Origin: BOG-932 sp965276835
Lineage (GTDB): Bacteria; Pseudomonadota; Alphaproteobacteria; BOG-932; Roseiterribacteraceae
Direction: 5' to 3'
NCBI GenBank assembly: GCA_965276835.1
Contig: OZ255631.1
Location: 310,001-374,000, forward strand
Length of the DNA stretch: 64,000 nucleotides
Numbering within the stretch: position 1 is the first letter of the stretch; the number at the start of each line of letters is the position of its first letter. The notes under the pieces were generated by a model, which saw only the letters and a list, made by a program, of their open reading frames with translations, had not been told where the DNA came from and ran no database searches. Below are positions 42,522 to 51,243 of the stretch, piece by piece. The translations under genes were made by a program, and so were the position numbers.

Positions 42522-43256
42522 ATGACAAAGCGTTCCGCCCGTGCCGCCGCTCATTCCGATGCGTCCGACCGTGGAAAGGTTCAGTCGTTGTTCGGTTCGC
42601 ATTGGGACCCGCTGAACGAAAAACGAGAACAAAGCTATGTCCGCAAGATCCAGCCGCGCAGCCCGAACCAGCAGAAACTGCTGACCGCGATCGCGGATCA
42701 TGCGCTGACCTTGGCGATCGGGCCGGCCGGCACGGGAAAGACCTATTTGGCGGTCTCGGCGGCGGTCGAGGCGCTGGAGGCGGGAAAGATCGAGCGGATC
42801 GTGCTGTCGCGTCCGGCGATTGAGGCGGGCGAGAGCCTGGGCTATCTGCCCGGCGACATGCTGGAGAAGATGGCGCCCTATCTGCGCCCGCTCTACGACT
42901 GTTTGAACGACCGGTTGGGCGGCAAAAGGCTGCGGTCGCTGATGGACGAGGGCGATATCGAGATCGCGCCGATCGGCTATATGCGCGGGCGCACGTTGAA
43001 CAATGCCTTCGTGGTGATCGACGAGGCGCAGAACTGCACCTATGCCCAGATGAAGATGCTGCTGACCCGGCTGGGGTGGCATTCGACGATGGTGATCACC
43101 GGCGATCCAGAGCAGAGCGATCTGCTGCCCGGAATCTCAGGCCTGGCCGACGTCGCCCGCCGTCTGGCGCCGCTGCCCGGCATCGCGGTGGTTGAGCTGG
43201 AGGAACAGGACATCGTGCGTCATCCGCTGGTTGGCGCGATGCTCGGGGTTCTGTAA
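42522..43256 (+). CDS. phoH: PhoH family ATPase
   Basis: 244 residues. The P-loop is IGPAGTGKTYLAV and Walker B is VVIDEAQN, with SRPAIEAGESLGYLPGDMLEKMAPYLRPLYD and MLLTRLGWHSTMVITGDPEQSDL as family blocks. PhoH proteins are predicted RNA-linked ATPases, induced by phosphate starvation in E. coli. The length fits the short PhoH class without an added KH or PIN domain. Start ATG 42522 follows a weak site. The leader carries two terminator-like hairpins, pointing to control by read-through. Confidence 0.9.
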   Translation: MTKRSARAAAHSDASDRGKVQSLFGSHWDPLNEKREQSYVRKIQPRSPNQQKLLTAIADHALTLAIGPAGTGKTYLAVSAAVEALEAGKIERIVLSRPAIEAGESLGYLPGDMLEKMAPYLRPLYDCLNDRLGGKRLRSLMDEGDIEIAPIGYMRGRTLNNAFVVIDEAQNCTYAQMKMLLTRLGWHSTMVITGDPEQSDLLPGISGLADVARRLAPLPGIAVVELEEQDIVRHPLVGAMLGVL

Positions 43257-43266
43257 TAACGGGCGG

Positions 43267-44013
43267 ATGAACACATCCAAACCGCCCCTCACGGGGCGGG
43301 CGCGTCTGACCTTCTGGGCGCATCTCTTCAAGGCGCTGACCCGTCAGCACCATCGCGAACTGATCCCGACCCTGCGGCCGCTCGTGCCCGGGGACGGGGT
43401 CATTTTCGATGTGGGCGCGCATGCCGGCCAGATGGCGAAATTGTTCGCTGAAATGGCGCCGCAGGGCCGCATCTATGCCTTCGAGCCCGGGGCCTATGCG
43501 CTCGCCATCCTGCGGCCGATGGTCAGGATGAAGGGGCGGCGCTGCATCTCCATCCACCCCATCGCTTTCGGTGCCAAGCCCGGTGCGCTGACGCTCAGCA
43601 CGCCGATCAAACAATCGGGCAGCATGGGCTTCGGTCTCAGCCATCTTGGCGAAGGCGGGGAGGGGCAGGTGTTCAAGCATGAGGTCGCGGTCGAAACCAT
43701 CGACCGCTTCGTCGCGCAGGAAGGCATCGAACGGCTCGATTTCATCAAGGCCGACATCGAAGGCTGGGAAATGCAGATGCTGCTGGGCGCCAAGGAGACG
43801 CTGAGCCGATTGCGCCCCGCCGTGTTGGTCGAGGCGGTAGACGCCTATCTGGCGCGGGCCGGCGACAGCCGCGCGGCGCTTTGGCAATTCATGATCCAAC
43901 GCAGATACACGCCGCACCGGCTTGAGCCCGGCCTGCCGCCCTTCGAACCCGAGGCGGACGGCGACGTGGTGTGGATACCCGCCGAACATGGACAAGGCGA
44001 CGCAGCCGCTTGA
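43267..44013 (+). CDS. FkbM-family SAM-dependent methyltransferase
   Basis: 248 residues. SAM motif I is VIFDVGAHAGQMAKLFAE near residue 46, the acidic strand end is YAFEPGAYA, and the family segment FIKADIEGWEMQMLLGAKETL holds the catalytic-region D-x-E-G. FkbM enzymes O-methylate natural products and bacterial surface glycans. ATG 43267, ten bases after the phoH stop, starts the conserved protein. It is followed by an SCO gene after a short gap. Confidence 0.85.
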   Translation: MNTSKPPLTGRARLTFWAHLFKALTRQHHRELIPTLRPLVPGDGVIFDVGAHAGQMAKLFAEMAPQGRIYAFEPGAYALAILRPMVRMKGRRCISIHPIAFGAKPGALTLSTPIKQSGSMGFGLSHLGEGGEGQVFKHEVAVETIDRFVAQEGIERLDFIKADIEGWEMQMLLGAKETLSRLRPAVLVEAVDAYLARAGDSRAALWQFMIQRRYTPHRLEPGLPPFEPEADGDVVWIPAEHGQGDAAA

Positions 44014-44036
44014 GGCGGGCAGGGCCACGGGCCTAT

Positions 44037-44684
44037 ATGAATGCCATGCCAAAGCCAGCCAGCCGCTCCAATCGTCCTTTGCTGATCCTCATGGTCACGA
44101 TGATGGCCATCGTCGCGGTCGGGATTGTGGTCATGTGGAAGGTCGTCGCCGCCGGGCCGCGCGACCCGGGCGCCGAAAGCGCAGGCATCTCGATCGGCGG
44201 GCCGTTCACGCTCGTCGACCAGACCGGCAAGACAGTGACCGACCATGCTTACGACGGCTCGTTCCGGCTGATCTATTTCGGTTACACCTTCTGCCCCGAC
44301 GCCTGCCCGACCGAACTGCAGGTGATGGCGCAGGCGCTGGAGACGATGGGGCCTGATGGCGCCAAGGTTCAGCCGATCTTCGTCACCGTCGATCCGGCGC
44401 GCGACACGCAGGCGCAGATGGCGAAATATGTGCCGCTGTTCGACAAAAGGCTTGTCGGGCTGACCGGCACCGCGGAACAGATCGCCGCCATCGCCAAGGC
44501 CTATAAGGTTTATTACAGTAAAGCCCCGGCCGCCGGATCGGACCCCAACGCCTATGGGATGAACCACTCGTCCTTCGTCTATCTGATGGACCCGAACGGC
44601 AAATTCCTGACGGTGTTTTCCAGCGATACCGACAGCGACAAGATGGCGGCGGAAATCAAGACCTATATAGCGAAAGCCGGTTAA
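44037..44684 (+). CDS. SCO1/SenC-family copper chaperone
   Basis: 215 residues with an N-terminal membrane anchor (LLILMVTMMAIVAVGIVVMW). The thioredoxin fold carries the copper-binding FCPDACP (C-x3-C) and the distal histidine in MNHSSFVYL, so all three copper ligands are present. SCO proteins deliver copper to the CuA site of cytochrome c oxidase in the periplasm. Start is ATG 44037 or ATG 44046. Its TAA overlaps the stop of the convergent membrane protein gene by three bases within the TTAA. Confidence 0.9.
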   Translation: MNAMPKPASRSNRPLLILMVTMMAIVAVGIVVMWKVVAAGPRDPGAESAGISIGGPFTLVDQTGKTVTDHAYDGSFRLIYFGYTFCPDACPTELQVMAQALETMGPDGAKVQPIFVTVDPARDTQAQMAKYVPLFDKRLVGLTGTAEQIAAIAKAYKVYYSKAPAAGSDPNAYGMNHSSFVYLMDPNGKFLTVFSSDTDSDKMAAEIKTYIAKAG

Positions 44685-44947
44685 GTTTCATCGTTGCCCG
44701 GCTCCAGGTCGCGCCGGATCCAGCGATAGGTAATCCAGCCGGTCGTGAACAGCAGGAACGCGACGACATTGATGCCGGCGACGATCGCCAACAACAGCCA
44801 CAATGTCAGGTGATGACGCAGGTCGTTCACATGGTCCCGATTGACCAGTGTAATCGTCGTGCCCAGCGCGACGCCCAGGAACACCGACACGCCCACGACT
44901 TTGCAATAGGCGCGAACGAGGCCGGGCGGAATGGATGAAGTCGGCAT
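44681..44947 (-). CDS. Small two-span membrane protein, unknown function
   Basis: 88 residues from ATG 44947. Two hydrophobic segments (VVGVSVFLGVALGTTITLV and LWLLLAIVAGINVVAFLLF) are joined by a short polar loop, NRDHVNDLRHH. The C-terminus is charged, ending EPGNDET. No family recognised. Convergent overlap with the SCO gene at TTAA. It may be a small inner-membrane accessory, but nothing in the sequence gives a role. Confidence 0.65.
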   Translation of the reverse strand: MPTSSIPPGLVRAYCKVVGVSVFLGVALGTTITLVNRDHVNDLRHHLTLWLLLAIVAGINVVAFLLFTTGWITYRWIRRDLEPGNDET

Positions 44948-45074
44948 ATAGGACAACGGCGGCCCGGTTCGTGTGGAAACTGTGTAACAGCCTGTCCCGA
45001 AACCGGTGGCGGTGACAAGAGTTTCAGCGCGTTGAACGCCGAGGTTGGCTAATATCGATGCCGAGGAGCAGAGA

Positions 45075-45460
45075 ATGGGCATAGCTTACGCTGACCTGAC
45101 GATCACAAACCCGGTACGCGCGGACCTCCAGCCGGTGAAGACCAAGGCACTGGCGATACCGGCGCGGTCCATCTTCGTCTGCTGAGTCACATCGCGCTTC
45201 AGCTTGCGCTTGAAACGCGGGAGGAGCGTGAAATCGCTTGCCGACGGTTCAAAAAACTGGTCCCTTACGTGGGGCCGGTCGGATTGCAGTTCGCCAACCG
45301 CCGCTGTTTTGTCGGCGCGCTGGTGATGGGCGATGAGGTGTTGCTCGGCGCGATTCCGATGGAGGACATGGACCTGCTGGTCGTTCCGATGCGGCGTGAG
45401 GTGATCGTAAATCCTGCCAGCCCGAACATCCCTTCGGCGGTGGCAAAGGGATTTCGGTAG
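45075..45460 (+). pseudogene. Multiply frameshifted clan AA (retropepsin-like) aspartic protease
   Basis: The N-terminus from ATG 45075 (GIAYADLTITNPVRADLQPVKTKAL) and the C-terminus (FANRRCFVGALVMGDEVLLGAIPMEDMDLLVVP, VNPASPNIPSAVAKG) match small bacterial clan AA proteases. The active-site DTGAVHL is in another frame: one base is missing near 45153. A second indel near 45236 separates ETREERE from LADGS, and the run of six A at 45251-45256 appears one short. Net frame is restored after the last two. In the given sequence the first frame stops at TGA about 110 bases after the start, so no active enzyme is made. No ribosome-stalling or recoding signal is evident. Confidence 0.8.
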
Positions 45461-45657
45461 TACATCGCGGGCGGTTTATTTAATCACGTCTGTGTTGGCA
45501 ATTTCCCATACCGCTCTCGCCGACGGCTTCGGTCTTTTTTCCGATCAAAGAATCTGAACGAGAAGGTCATTGTAGAAGCCGGCAACGTGAAGGAGCTTTT
45601 CAACGCCAAAGTGTTGGAGCAGACGGGTTACGCGATGCTAGCCGCCCTACAAAATAC

Positions 45658-47457
45658 TCAGAACTCCTCCACCGCGAAATCCATCAGCGGCTTTGCGCCG
45701 GCCATGATCGTGCGGAAATGAGTTTCGGCTTCAGGCAGAATCTTGGTCATGAAGAAGCGCGCGGTCTTGACCTTGGAGCCGTAGAATCCTGCCTTGTCGC
45801 CGCCCTCGGCCAGCTTGGCCTTTGCGACCTTGGCCATCTTCAGCCACATGAAACCGATCGCGACCAGGGCGAACATGCGCAGATACGGCGATGACGCCGC
45901 GCCGGCCTCGTCGGGGTTCACCAGGCCCTTCTGGGCGATGTAGCCGGTCGCCTGCTGCAACTTGCCGAAGGCCTTTGCCAGCGGCAGCAACAGCTCCCCG
46001 AACTCCGCATCGGACTGGTTCTCCGCGATGAAATTCGCCACCGGGTGGAAGAACCGGCGCAGCGAGCGGCCAAGATTGGCCGGCAACTTGCGGCCGACCA
46101 GGTCCAGGGCCTGGATGCCGTTCGCGCCCTCATAGATCTGGGTGATGCGGGCGTCGCGGACGAACTGTTCGACGCCGTTCTCGTGAATGTAACCGTGCCC
46201 GCCCCACACCTGCATGGAGGTGCTGGCGGATTCGAAACCACCGTCGGTGAAGTACGACTTCACGATCGGCGTCATCAGCGCAAGCAGGTCGCCCGCCGCT
46301 TCCTTTTCCTTGGGGTCGTTCGACCGTTCCTCGATATCCAACTGCAGGCTGACCCACAGGCCCAGCGCTCGCGCACCCTCGGTGAAGGCTTTCACCGTCA
46401 GAAGGTTACGCCGCACGTCGGGATGAACGATGATCGGGTCGGCGGCCTTGCTCTTGTCCTTAGGCCCGGTCAGCGCGCGGCCCTGGATGCGGTCTTTGGC
46501 GTAACCCAGCGCGTTCTGATAGGCGACTTCGGCTAGGCCCAGCCCTTGGATGGCGACGCCAAGGCGGGCGGCGTTCATCATAGTGAACATGGCGCGCATG
46601 CCCTTATGCGGCTCGCCGATCAGCCAGCCGGTCGCATCGTCCAGGTTCATGACGCAGGTGGAGGAGGCCTTGATCCCCATCTTGTGTTCGATCGATCCGC
46701 AGGCGATGCCGTTACGCGGGCCGGGGACGATTTCTCCGTTTTCTTCCTTGGGCAGGAATTTCGGCACGATGAACAGGCTGATGCCGCGGATGCCGGGCGG
46801 CGCATCGGGCAGGCGCGCCAGCACCAGATGGATGATGTTCTGGGTCAGGTCGTGCTCGCCGGCCGAGATGAAGATCTTGGTGCCGGTGAGTTTGTAGGTG
46901 CCGTTATCGCCGGCGGCGGCCTTGGTGCGGATGAGCCCCAGGTCGGTACCGCATTGCGGTTCGGTTAGGCACATTGTGCCGGACCAGATGCCGTCCGTCA
47001 GCTTCGGCAGGTACAAATCCTTCTGCTCTTGGCTGCCGTGCAGGGAAATCGCGCGATAGGCGCCCGCCGACAGGCCCGGATACATGCCAAAGGCGGTGTT
47101 GGCCGACGACACCATTTCGTCCAGCACCGAACTCATCGTGTGCGGCAGGCCCTGGCCGCCATAGGCGGGATCGGCGGTCAAGCCCACCCAGCCGCCTTCG
47201 CGGAACTTGTGATAGGCCTCCTTGAAGCCCTTGGGCGTGCGCACGACGCCATTCTCGAAGGTGCAGCCCTCGGTATCGCCCGACAGATTCAGCGGCTGAA
47301 TCTCGTTCTCGCAGAACTTCCCAGCCTCCTCGAGGATCGCATCCAGCAAGTCCGGCGTCGCATCGTCATGCCCCAGCCGGGCGAACGTCTCCCCGACATT
47401 CAGAACATCGTTGAGGACAAACCGGAAATTATCCAGCGGTGCGGTATAGGTGGGCAT
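45658..47457 (-). CDS. Acyl-CoA dehydrogenase with C-terminal extension
   Basis: 599 residues. The flavoprotein catalyses alpha,beta-desaturation of acyl-CoA in fatty acid oxidation. The N-terminal half has LSGDTEGCTFENG, the FAD segment MCLTEPQCGTDLGLIRTKA and TGTKIFISAGEHDL. The catalytic-base region is in VWGGHGYIHENGVEQFVRDARITQIYEGANGIQALDL. The extra 130 residues at the C-terminus are typical of the large ACAD class found beside thiolase and FadJ genes. It is separated from the fadJ-type gene by 197 bp with an inverted repeat, so probably has its own promoter. Confidence 0.92.
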   Translation of the reverse strand: MPTYTAPLDNFRFVLNDVLNVGETFARLGHDDATPDLLDAILEEAGKFCENEIQPLNLSGDTEGCTFENGVVRTPKGFKEAYHKFREGGWVGLTADPAYGGQGLPHTMSSVLDEMVSSANTAFGMYPGLSAGAYRAISLHGSQEQKDLYLPKLTDGIWSGTMCLTEPQCGTDLGLIRTKAAAGDNGTYKLTGTKIFISAGEHDLTQNIIHLVLARLPDAPPGIRGISLFIVPKFLPKEENGEIVPGPRNGIACGSIEHKMGIKASSTCVMNLDDATGWLIGEPHKGMRAMFTMMNAARLGVAIQGLGLAEVAYQNALGYAKDRIQGRALTGPKDKSKAADPIIVHPDVRRNLLTVKAFTEGARALGLWVSLQLDIEERSNDPKEKEAAGDLLALMTPIVKSYFTDGGFESASTSMQVWGGHGYIHENGVEQFVRDARITQIYEGANGIQALDLVGRKLPANLGRSLRRFFHPVANFIAENQSDAEFGELLLPLAKAFGKLQQATGYIAQKGLVNPDEAGAASSPYLRMFALVAIGFMWLKMAKVAKAKLAEGGDKAGFYGSKVKTARFFMTKILPEAETHFRTIMAGAKPLMDFAVEEF

Positions 47458-47532
47458 GGCTTGCTACGTCCTTGCAGATGAGAATGCCGGCCAAGAACAG
47501 CGAATTTGGCCGACGAGTGTTTATGATTTTTA

Positions 47533-47644
47533 GCCACAGATTATTCACGGTGCACGGCCATTCCGGCGCCGATAACAGCGAAGGTCTGTTCGTCACGGGA
47601 TTCGATCGCGTCTTCCATCTGTGCAATCTGTGAAAATCTGTGGC
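47533..47644. repeat. 112-bp element bounded by inverted repeats
   Basis: GCCACAGATTATTCAC (47533-47548) and, inverted, GCCACAGATTTTCAC (47630-47644) bound an interior with further CTGTG words. Arms agree at 15 positions with one extra base. It fills most of the gap between two beta-oxidation genes. The layout is that of a short non-autonomous palindromic element; no flanking target duplication was found. Confidence 0.5.
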
Positions 47645-47654
47645 AAACTCCTAA

Positions 47655-50003
47655 TCAGTTCCGAAGCGGCTTGCCGGTGGTCAGCATGGTTTCGATCCGG
47701 TCGACGGTGCCGTCCTTTTTGCATAGGCCGATGAAGGCCTTACGCTCCAGTTTGGTGATGTCGTCTTCGGTGAGGACGTCCTGGTAATCGGTGTCGCCCC
47801 CGGTCAAAACCTCGGCCAGCGCGTCGGCGACGACGACGTCATAAGGCGTCGCCTTGCCGGCGGTCACGAAATCATGCACCGCCATCGACAAGGCCGTGCG
47901 GCCGCTCGGGCCGGGCAGGCGGTATTCATGCGGCTTGGGCGGGGTGTAACCCGCGACCATCGACAAGGCGCGGGCCTTGGCGTCGGCCAGCAGGCGGTCG
48001 CGGTTCATGGTGATGCCGTCGGTCTCGCGCAGATACAGCAGGTCTCGGGCCTGCGCCGCGGATTTCGACACCTGCGCGGTTGAGATCGTCTGGAACGCCG
48101 ACGCGACCGCCGGGACAGGACCCTTGGGCAGCTTGGGGTTTTCCAGCTGGCGGCCCAGCAGTTCCTTGCAGCCGCCCCAGCCCGGAATAACGCCGACGCC
48201 GACCTCGACCAAGCCCATATAGGTCTCAGCATGCGCCTGCACCGCGGAGGAATGCAATGTGATCTCGCAACCTCCTCCCAGCGCGCGGCCGGCGGGCGCG
48301 GAGACGACGGGGAAGGGGGCGTATTTCAGCGCCTTATAGATCTGCTGGCCCATGCCGATCATTTCCTCGAGCTGATCGTAGAGCGCGATGTTGATCGCGA
48401 AGATCACCAGACCCAGATTGGCGCCCACCGAGAAATTATCGGCGTCGTTGGCGATGACCAGGGCCTTCCACTCGCCCTTGCTGTCGCCGATCAGGCCTAG
48501 CGCCTTACCGATCATTGCCATGATGTCGGGGTCCAGCGAGTTGGCCTTGGAGGTGAACTCCAGGCACACGACGCCGTCGCCGATATCCCACAGGCTGGCC
48601 GAGCCGTTTTTGGCGATCGGCTTCGATTTGCGTTTGATATCGGCCAGCAGCAGCACGCCCTCGGCACGCTTCACGTCGTGATATTCGCTGTCCAGCCCCA
48701 GGAACTGCAGCTTGCCGCCTTCGACGCGGTAAAAGCTGCGGCCATTGGCCAGCGCCAGCAGCTTGGGCACGGGCATCCCGCGCTGCGTGTACTGCTGGGC
48801 CAGCCAGCCGGTGCCGATCTGGTCCATCAGTTCGAACGGGCCGAACTTCCAGCCATAGCCCAGCTTCATGCCGTCATCGACCTCGACCAGCGTGTCGGCG
48901 ATCTCCCCCACCAGGTCCGCCGAATAGGCGAAGGTCGGGGACAGCATGCCCCAGGCGAACGCCGTACCTTTGTCGTCACCCGACAACAGGGTCTTCAGGC
49001 CGGTCTTGCGGTCGGCCAAAGCGGTATCGAGGCTCGGGAACGTCGGCTTGGTTGCGATATGGTATTCGCCGCTCTTCAGGTCGACCGCCTCCTTGATCCG
49101 TGCGCCGCCGCTCTTGTTCATGCGGTAGAAGCCGCCCTTACCCTTGCGGCCGGTATAGCCGGTGTCGATCAACTGCTTGATGATCGGGGAATCGCGGTAC
49201 TGGGTACGGTAAAGGTCCGTGTCGGTCAGATTTGCCGCCATGCTGGACGATACGTGCGGCATTAAATCGATGCCGACCAGATCGAACAGGCCGAACAGGC
49301 CGGTGGAGGGGAAACCCATCACCTTTCCGGCGACCGCGTCGGCCTCCTCGACAGTGAGGCCGTTATCCTCGGCGGAATTCAGCCCCGCCTGCATCCACAT
49401 CATGCCGATGCGGTTGGCGATGAAGCCCGGCGTGTCGTGGCAACGCACCACGCCCTTGCCCAGCCTTACATCGCAGAACGCGGCCAGTGTCTCGGTCACA
49501 TCCTTCGCGGTCTCTTTACCCGACACCAACTCCAGCAGGCGCATATAGCGCGGCGGATTGAAGAAGTGGGTGATCGCGAAGTCCTTCTGAAATGATTCAG
49601 AACGCCCTTCAATCAAATTTTTCAGTGGGATAGTCGACGTATTTGAACTAATTATTGAGCCGGATTTGCGCACTTTCTCCAGCTTGGCATAGAGATCGTG
49701 CTTGATGTTCACGTTCTCGATGATCGCTTCGACGATCCAATCGCAATCGGCCAGCAACTGTATGTCGTCTTCCAGATTGCCCGGCGTGATCAACTTCGCG
49801 TTGCGCGGGCTCATGAACGGTGCGGGCTCGGTTTTCAGCGCTTTCTCGACCGCGCCCCTGGCGATGGCGCTGCGGTCGTTCGGATCTTTCGACACGATGT
49901 CCAGCAGCACGACCGGCAGGCCGGCATTGGTCACGTGGGCGGCGATGGCCACGCCCATGACGCCGGCGCCGATGACCGCGACTTTTTTGATTTCGCGCGC
50001 CAT
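47655..50003 (-). CDS. fadJ: Bifunctional 3-hydroxyacyl-CoA dehydrogenase / enoyl-CoA hydratase
   Basis: 782 residues, with the dehydrogenase domain first and the hydratase second - the reverse of E. coli FadB/FadJ. NAD site: VAVIGAGVMGVAIAAHV; dehydrogenase motif: THFFNPPRYMRLLELV and CHDTPGFIANRI. Hydratase (about residues 490-660): oxyanion-hole segment FSVGANLG, ALGGGCEITL and GLVEVGVGVIPGWGG. It catalyses steps two and three of beta-oxidation. It starts on the base after the thiolase stop, so the pair forms the trifunctional-complex operon. The symbol follows function, not orthology. Confidence 0.9.
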   Translation of the reverse strand: MAREIKKVAVIGAGVMGVAIAAHVTNAGLPVVLLDIVSKDPNDRSAIARGAVEKALKTEPAPFMSPRNAKLITPGNLEDDIQLLADCDWIVEAIIENVNIKHDLYAKLEKVRKSGSIISSNTSTIPLKNLIEGRSESFQKDFAITHFFNPPRYMRLLELVSGKETAKDVTETLAAFCDVRLGKGVVRCHDTPGFIANRIGMMWMQAGLNSAEDNGLTVEEADAVAGKVMGFPSTGLFGLFDLVGIDLMPHVSSSMAANLTDTDLYRTQYRDSPIIKQLIDTGYTGRKGKGGFYRMNKSGGARIKEAVDLKSGEYHIATKPTFPSLDTALADRKTGLKTLLSGDDKGTAFAWGMLSPTFAYSADLVGEIADTLVEVDDGMKLGYGWKFGPFELMDQIGTGWLAQQYTQRGMPVPKLLALANGRSFYRVEGGKLQFLGLDSEYHDVKRAEGVLLLADIKRKSKPIAKNGSASLWDIGDGVVCLEFTSKANSLDPDIMAMIGKALGLIGDSKGEWKALVIANDADNFSVGANLGLVIFAINIALYDQLEEMIGMGQQIYKALKYAPFPVVSAPAGRALGGGCEITLHSSAVQAHAETYMGLVEVGVGVIPGWGGCKELLGRQLENPKLPKGPVPAVASAFQTISTAQVSKSAAQARDLLYLRETDGITMNRDRLLADAKARALSMVAGYTPPKPHEYRLPGPSGRTALSMAVHDFVTAGKATPYDVVVADALAEVLTGGDTDYQDVLTEDDITKLERKAFIGLCKKDGTVDRIETMLTTGKPLRN

Positions 50004-51140
50004 TTAGATCGCCTCGAGAATGGTGGCGATGCCCTGGCCGCCGCCGATGCACATGGTGGCCAGCGCGAACTGCTTCTTCTCACGCTGCAGCAAAGTCGCC
50101 GCCTTGCCGGTGATGCGCGCGCCCGACGCGCCCAGCGGGTGGCCCAGCGCCAGCGCGCCGCCGTCGATATTCATCTTCGCCATGTCGATTCCCAGATCGT
50201 GGATCACCGACAGCGACTGCGCCGAGAACGCCTCGTTCAACTCGATGATATCGATGTCCTTCAGCGTCAGGCCCGCGCGCTTCAGCACCTTCTGGGTGGC
50301 CGGAACCGGGCCGATGCCCATGATCTCCGGTGCACAGCCGGCGACGGCCATCGCCTTGATTCGCGCCAGCGGCTTGAAGCCGTGCGCCTTGGCATATTCT
50401 TCGGACATCACCAGCACGGCCGACGCGCCATCGGTCAGCGGGGAGGACGTGCCGGCGGTGACGCTGCCGTTGGCGTCGAAGGCGGGTTTCAGCCCGGCGA
50501 GCCCTTCCAGGCTGGTATCCGGGCGGATGGTGCCGTCGGTCGACACGGTGCCGCCCTTGGTTTCGATCGGTACGATCTCGTCGTTGAATTTTCCGGCCTT
50601 TGCCGCCGCCGCGGCTCGGCTGTGCGAGGTCACCGCCAACTGCTCCTGGTCGGTGCGGCTGATCTTGTACTGCTTGGCCAGGTTCTCCGCCGTCTCGCCC
50701 ATCGAAATATAGGCCTGCGGATAGACCTTATAGAGTTCCGGGTTGGGCGAGGGGTTGAAGCCCGGGATCGGCACCCGGCTCATCGATTCCACACCGGCGC
50801 AGATGAACACGTCGCCGGCTCCGGCGGCGATCGCGCCGACCGCTATGTGGATCGATGTCATCGACGAACCGCAGAACCGGTTGACCGTCGTGCCCGCGAC
50901 CGACAGCGGCAGGTGCGTCAGGAAACCCAGCAACCGGCCCAGATTGAGACCCTGCTCGGCCTCGGGGAAGGTACAACCCAGGATCAGGTCTTCGATGTCC
51001 TTGGCGTCGATCCCGCTGTCGGCAACCAGCTTGCTGATCACCTGGGCCGCCAGATCGTCCGGCCGCGTGCGAGCGAAGGCGCCCTTGGTGGCAAATTGGA
51101 ACGGCGAGCGGCGGAAATGCGTAATGACGGCGTTGGTCAT
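50004..51140 (-). CDS. fadA: Acetyl-CoA acyltransferase (thiolase)
   Basis: 378 residues. The thiolytic nucleophile is the cysteine in NRFCGSSM near residue 89, with the catalytic histidine in GHPLGASGAR and second cysteine in CIGGGQG. It performs the last beta-oxidation step, cleaving 3-ketoacyl-CoA with CoA. The protein is cytoplasmic and expected to form a complex with the adjacent FadJ-type protein. A 10-bp palindrome TAGCGCGCTA lies 53 bp upstream of its start (51193-51202). Confidence 0.93.
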   Translation of the reverse strand: MTNAVITHFRRSPFQFATKGAFARTRPDDLAAQVISKLVADSGIDAKDIEDLILGCTFPEAEQGLNLGRLLGFLTHLPLSVAGTTVNRFCGSSMTSIHIAVGAIAAGAGDVFICAGVESMSRVPIPGFNPSPNPELYKVYPQAYISMGETAENLAKQYKISRTDQEQLAVTSHSRAAAAAKAGKFNDEIVPIETKGGTVSTDGTIRPDTSLEGLAGLKPAFDANGSVTAGTSSPLTDGASAVLVMSEEYAKAHGFKPLARIKAMAVAGCAPEIMGIGPVPATQKVLKRAGLTLKDIDIIELNEAFSAQSLSVIHDLGIDMAKMNIDGGALALGHPLGASGARITGKAATLLQREKKQFALATMCIGGGQGIATILEAI

Positions 51141-51243
51141 TCTATGGGAGCTCCAAAATGCGGGCGCGTCAGGTGGGATAAATGGAAAGTGTTAGCGCGC
51201 TAGATGGTGTGGAATAGGGCTACCGGCAACAGGTCGTGCCGGA

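Noticed and set aside
42289..42525. 78-codon ORF across the phoH leader
   Set aside because: Runs through a terminator and a second hairpin, has no ribosome site; composition unlike a protein.
45540..45670. Short open stretch reading EKVIVEAGNVKELFNAKVLEQTG before the acyl-CoA dehydrogenase end
   Set aside because: Looks helix-forming and a little phasin-like, but has no start codon or ribosome site and runs into the opposite gene; not enough to call.
49698..51203. 501-codon plus-strand ORF opposite fadJ/fadA
   Set aside because: Antisense shadow; low-complexity.
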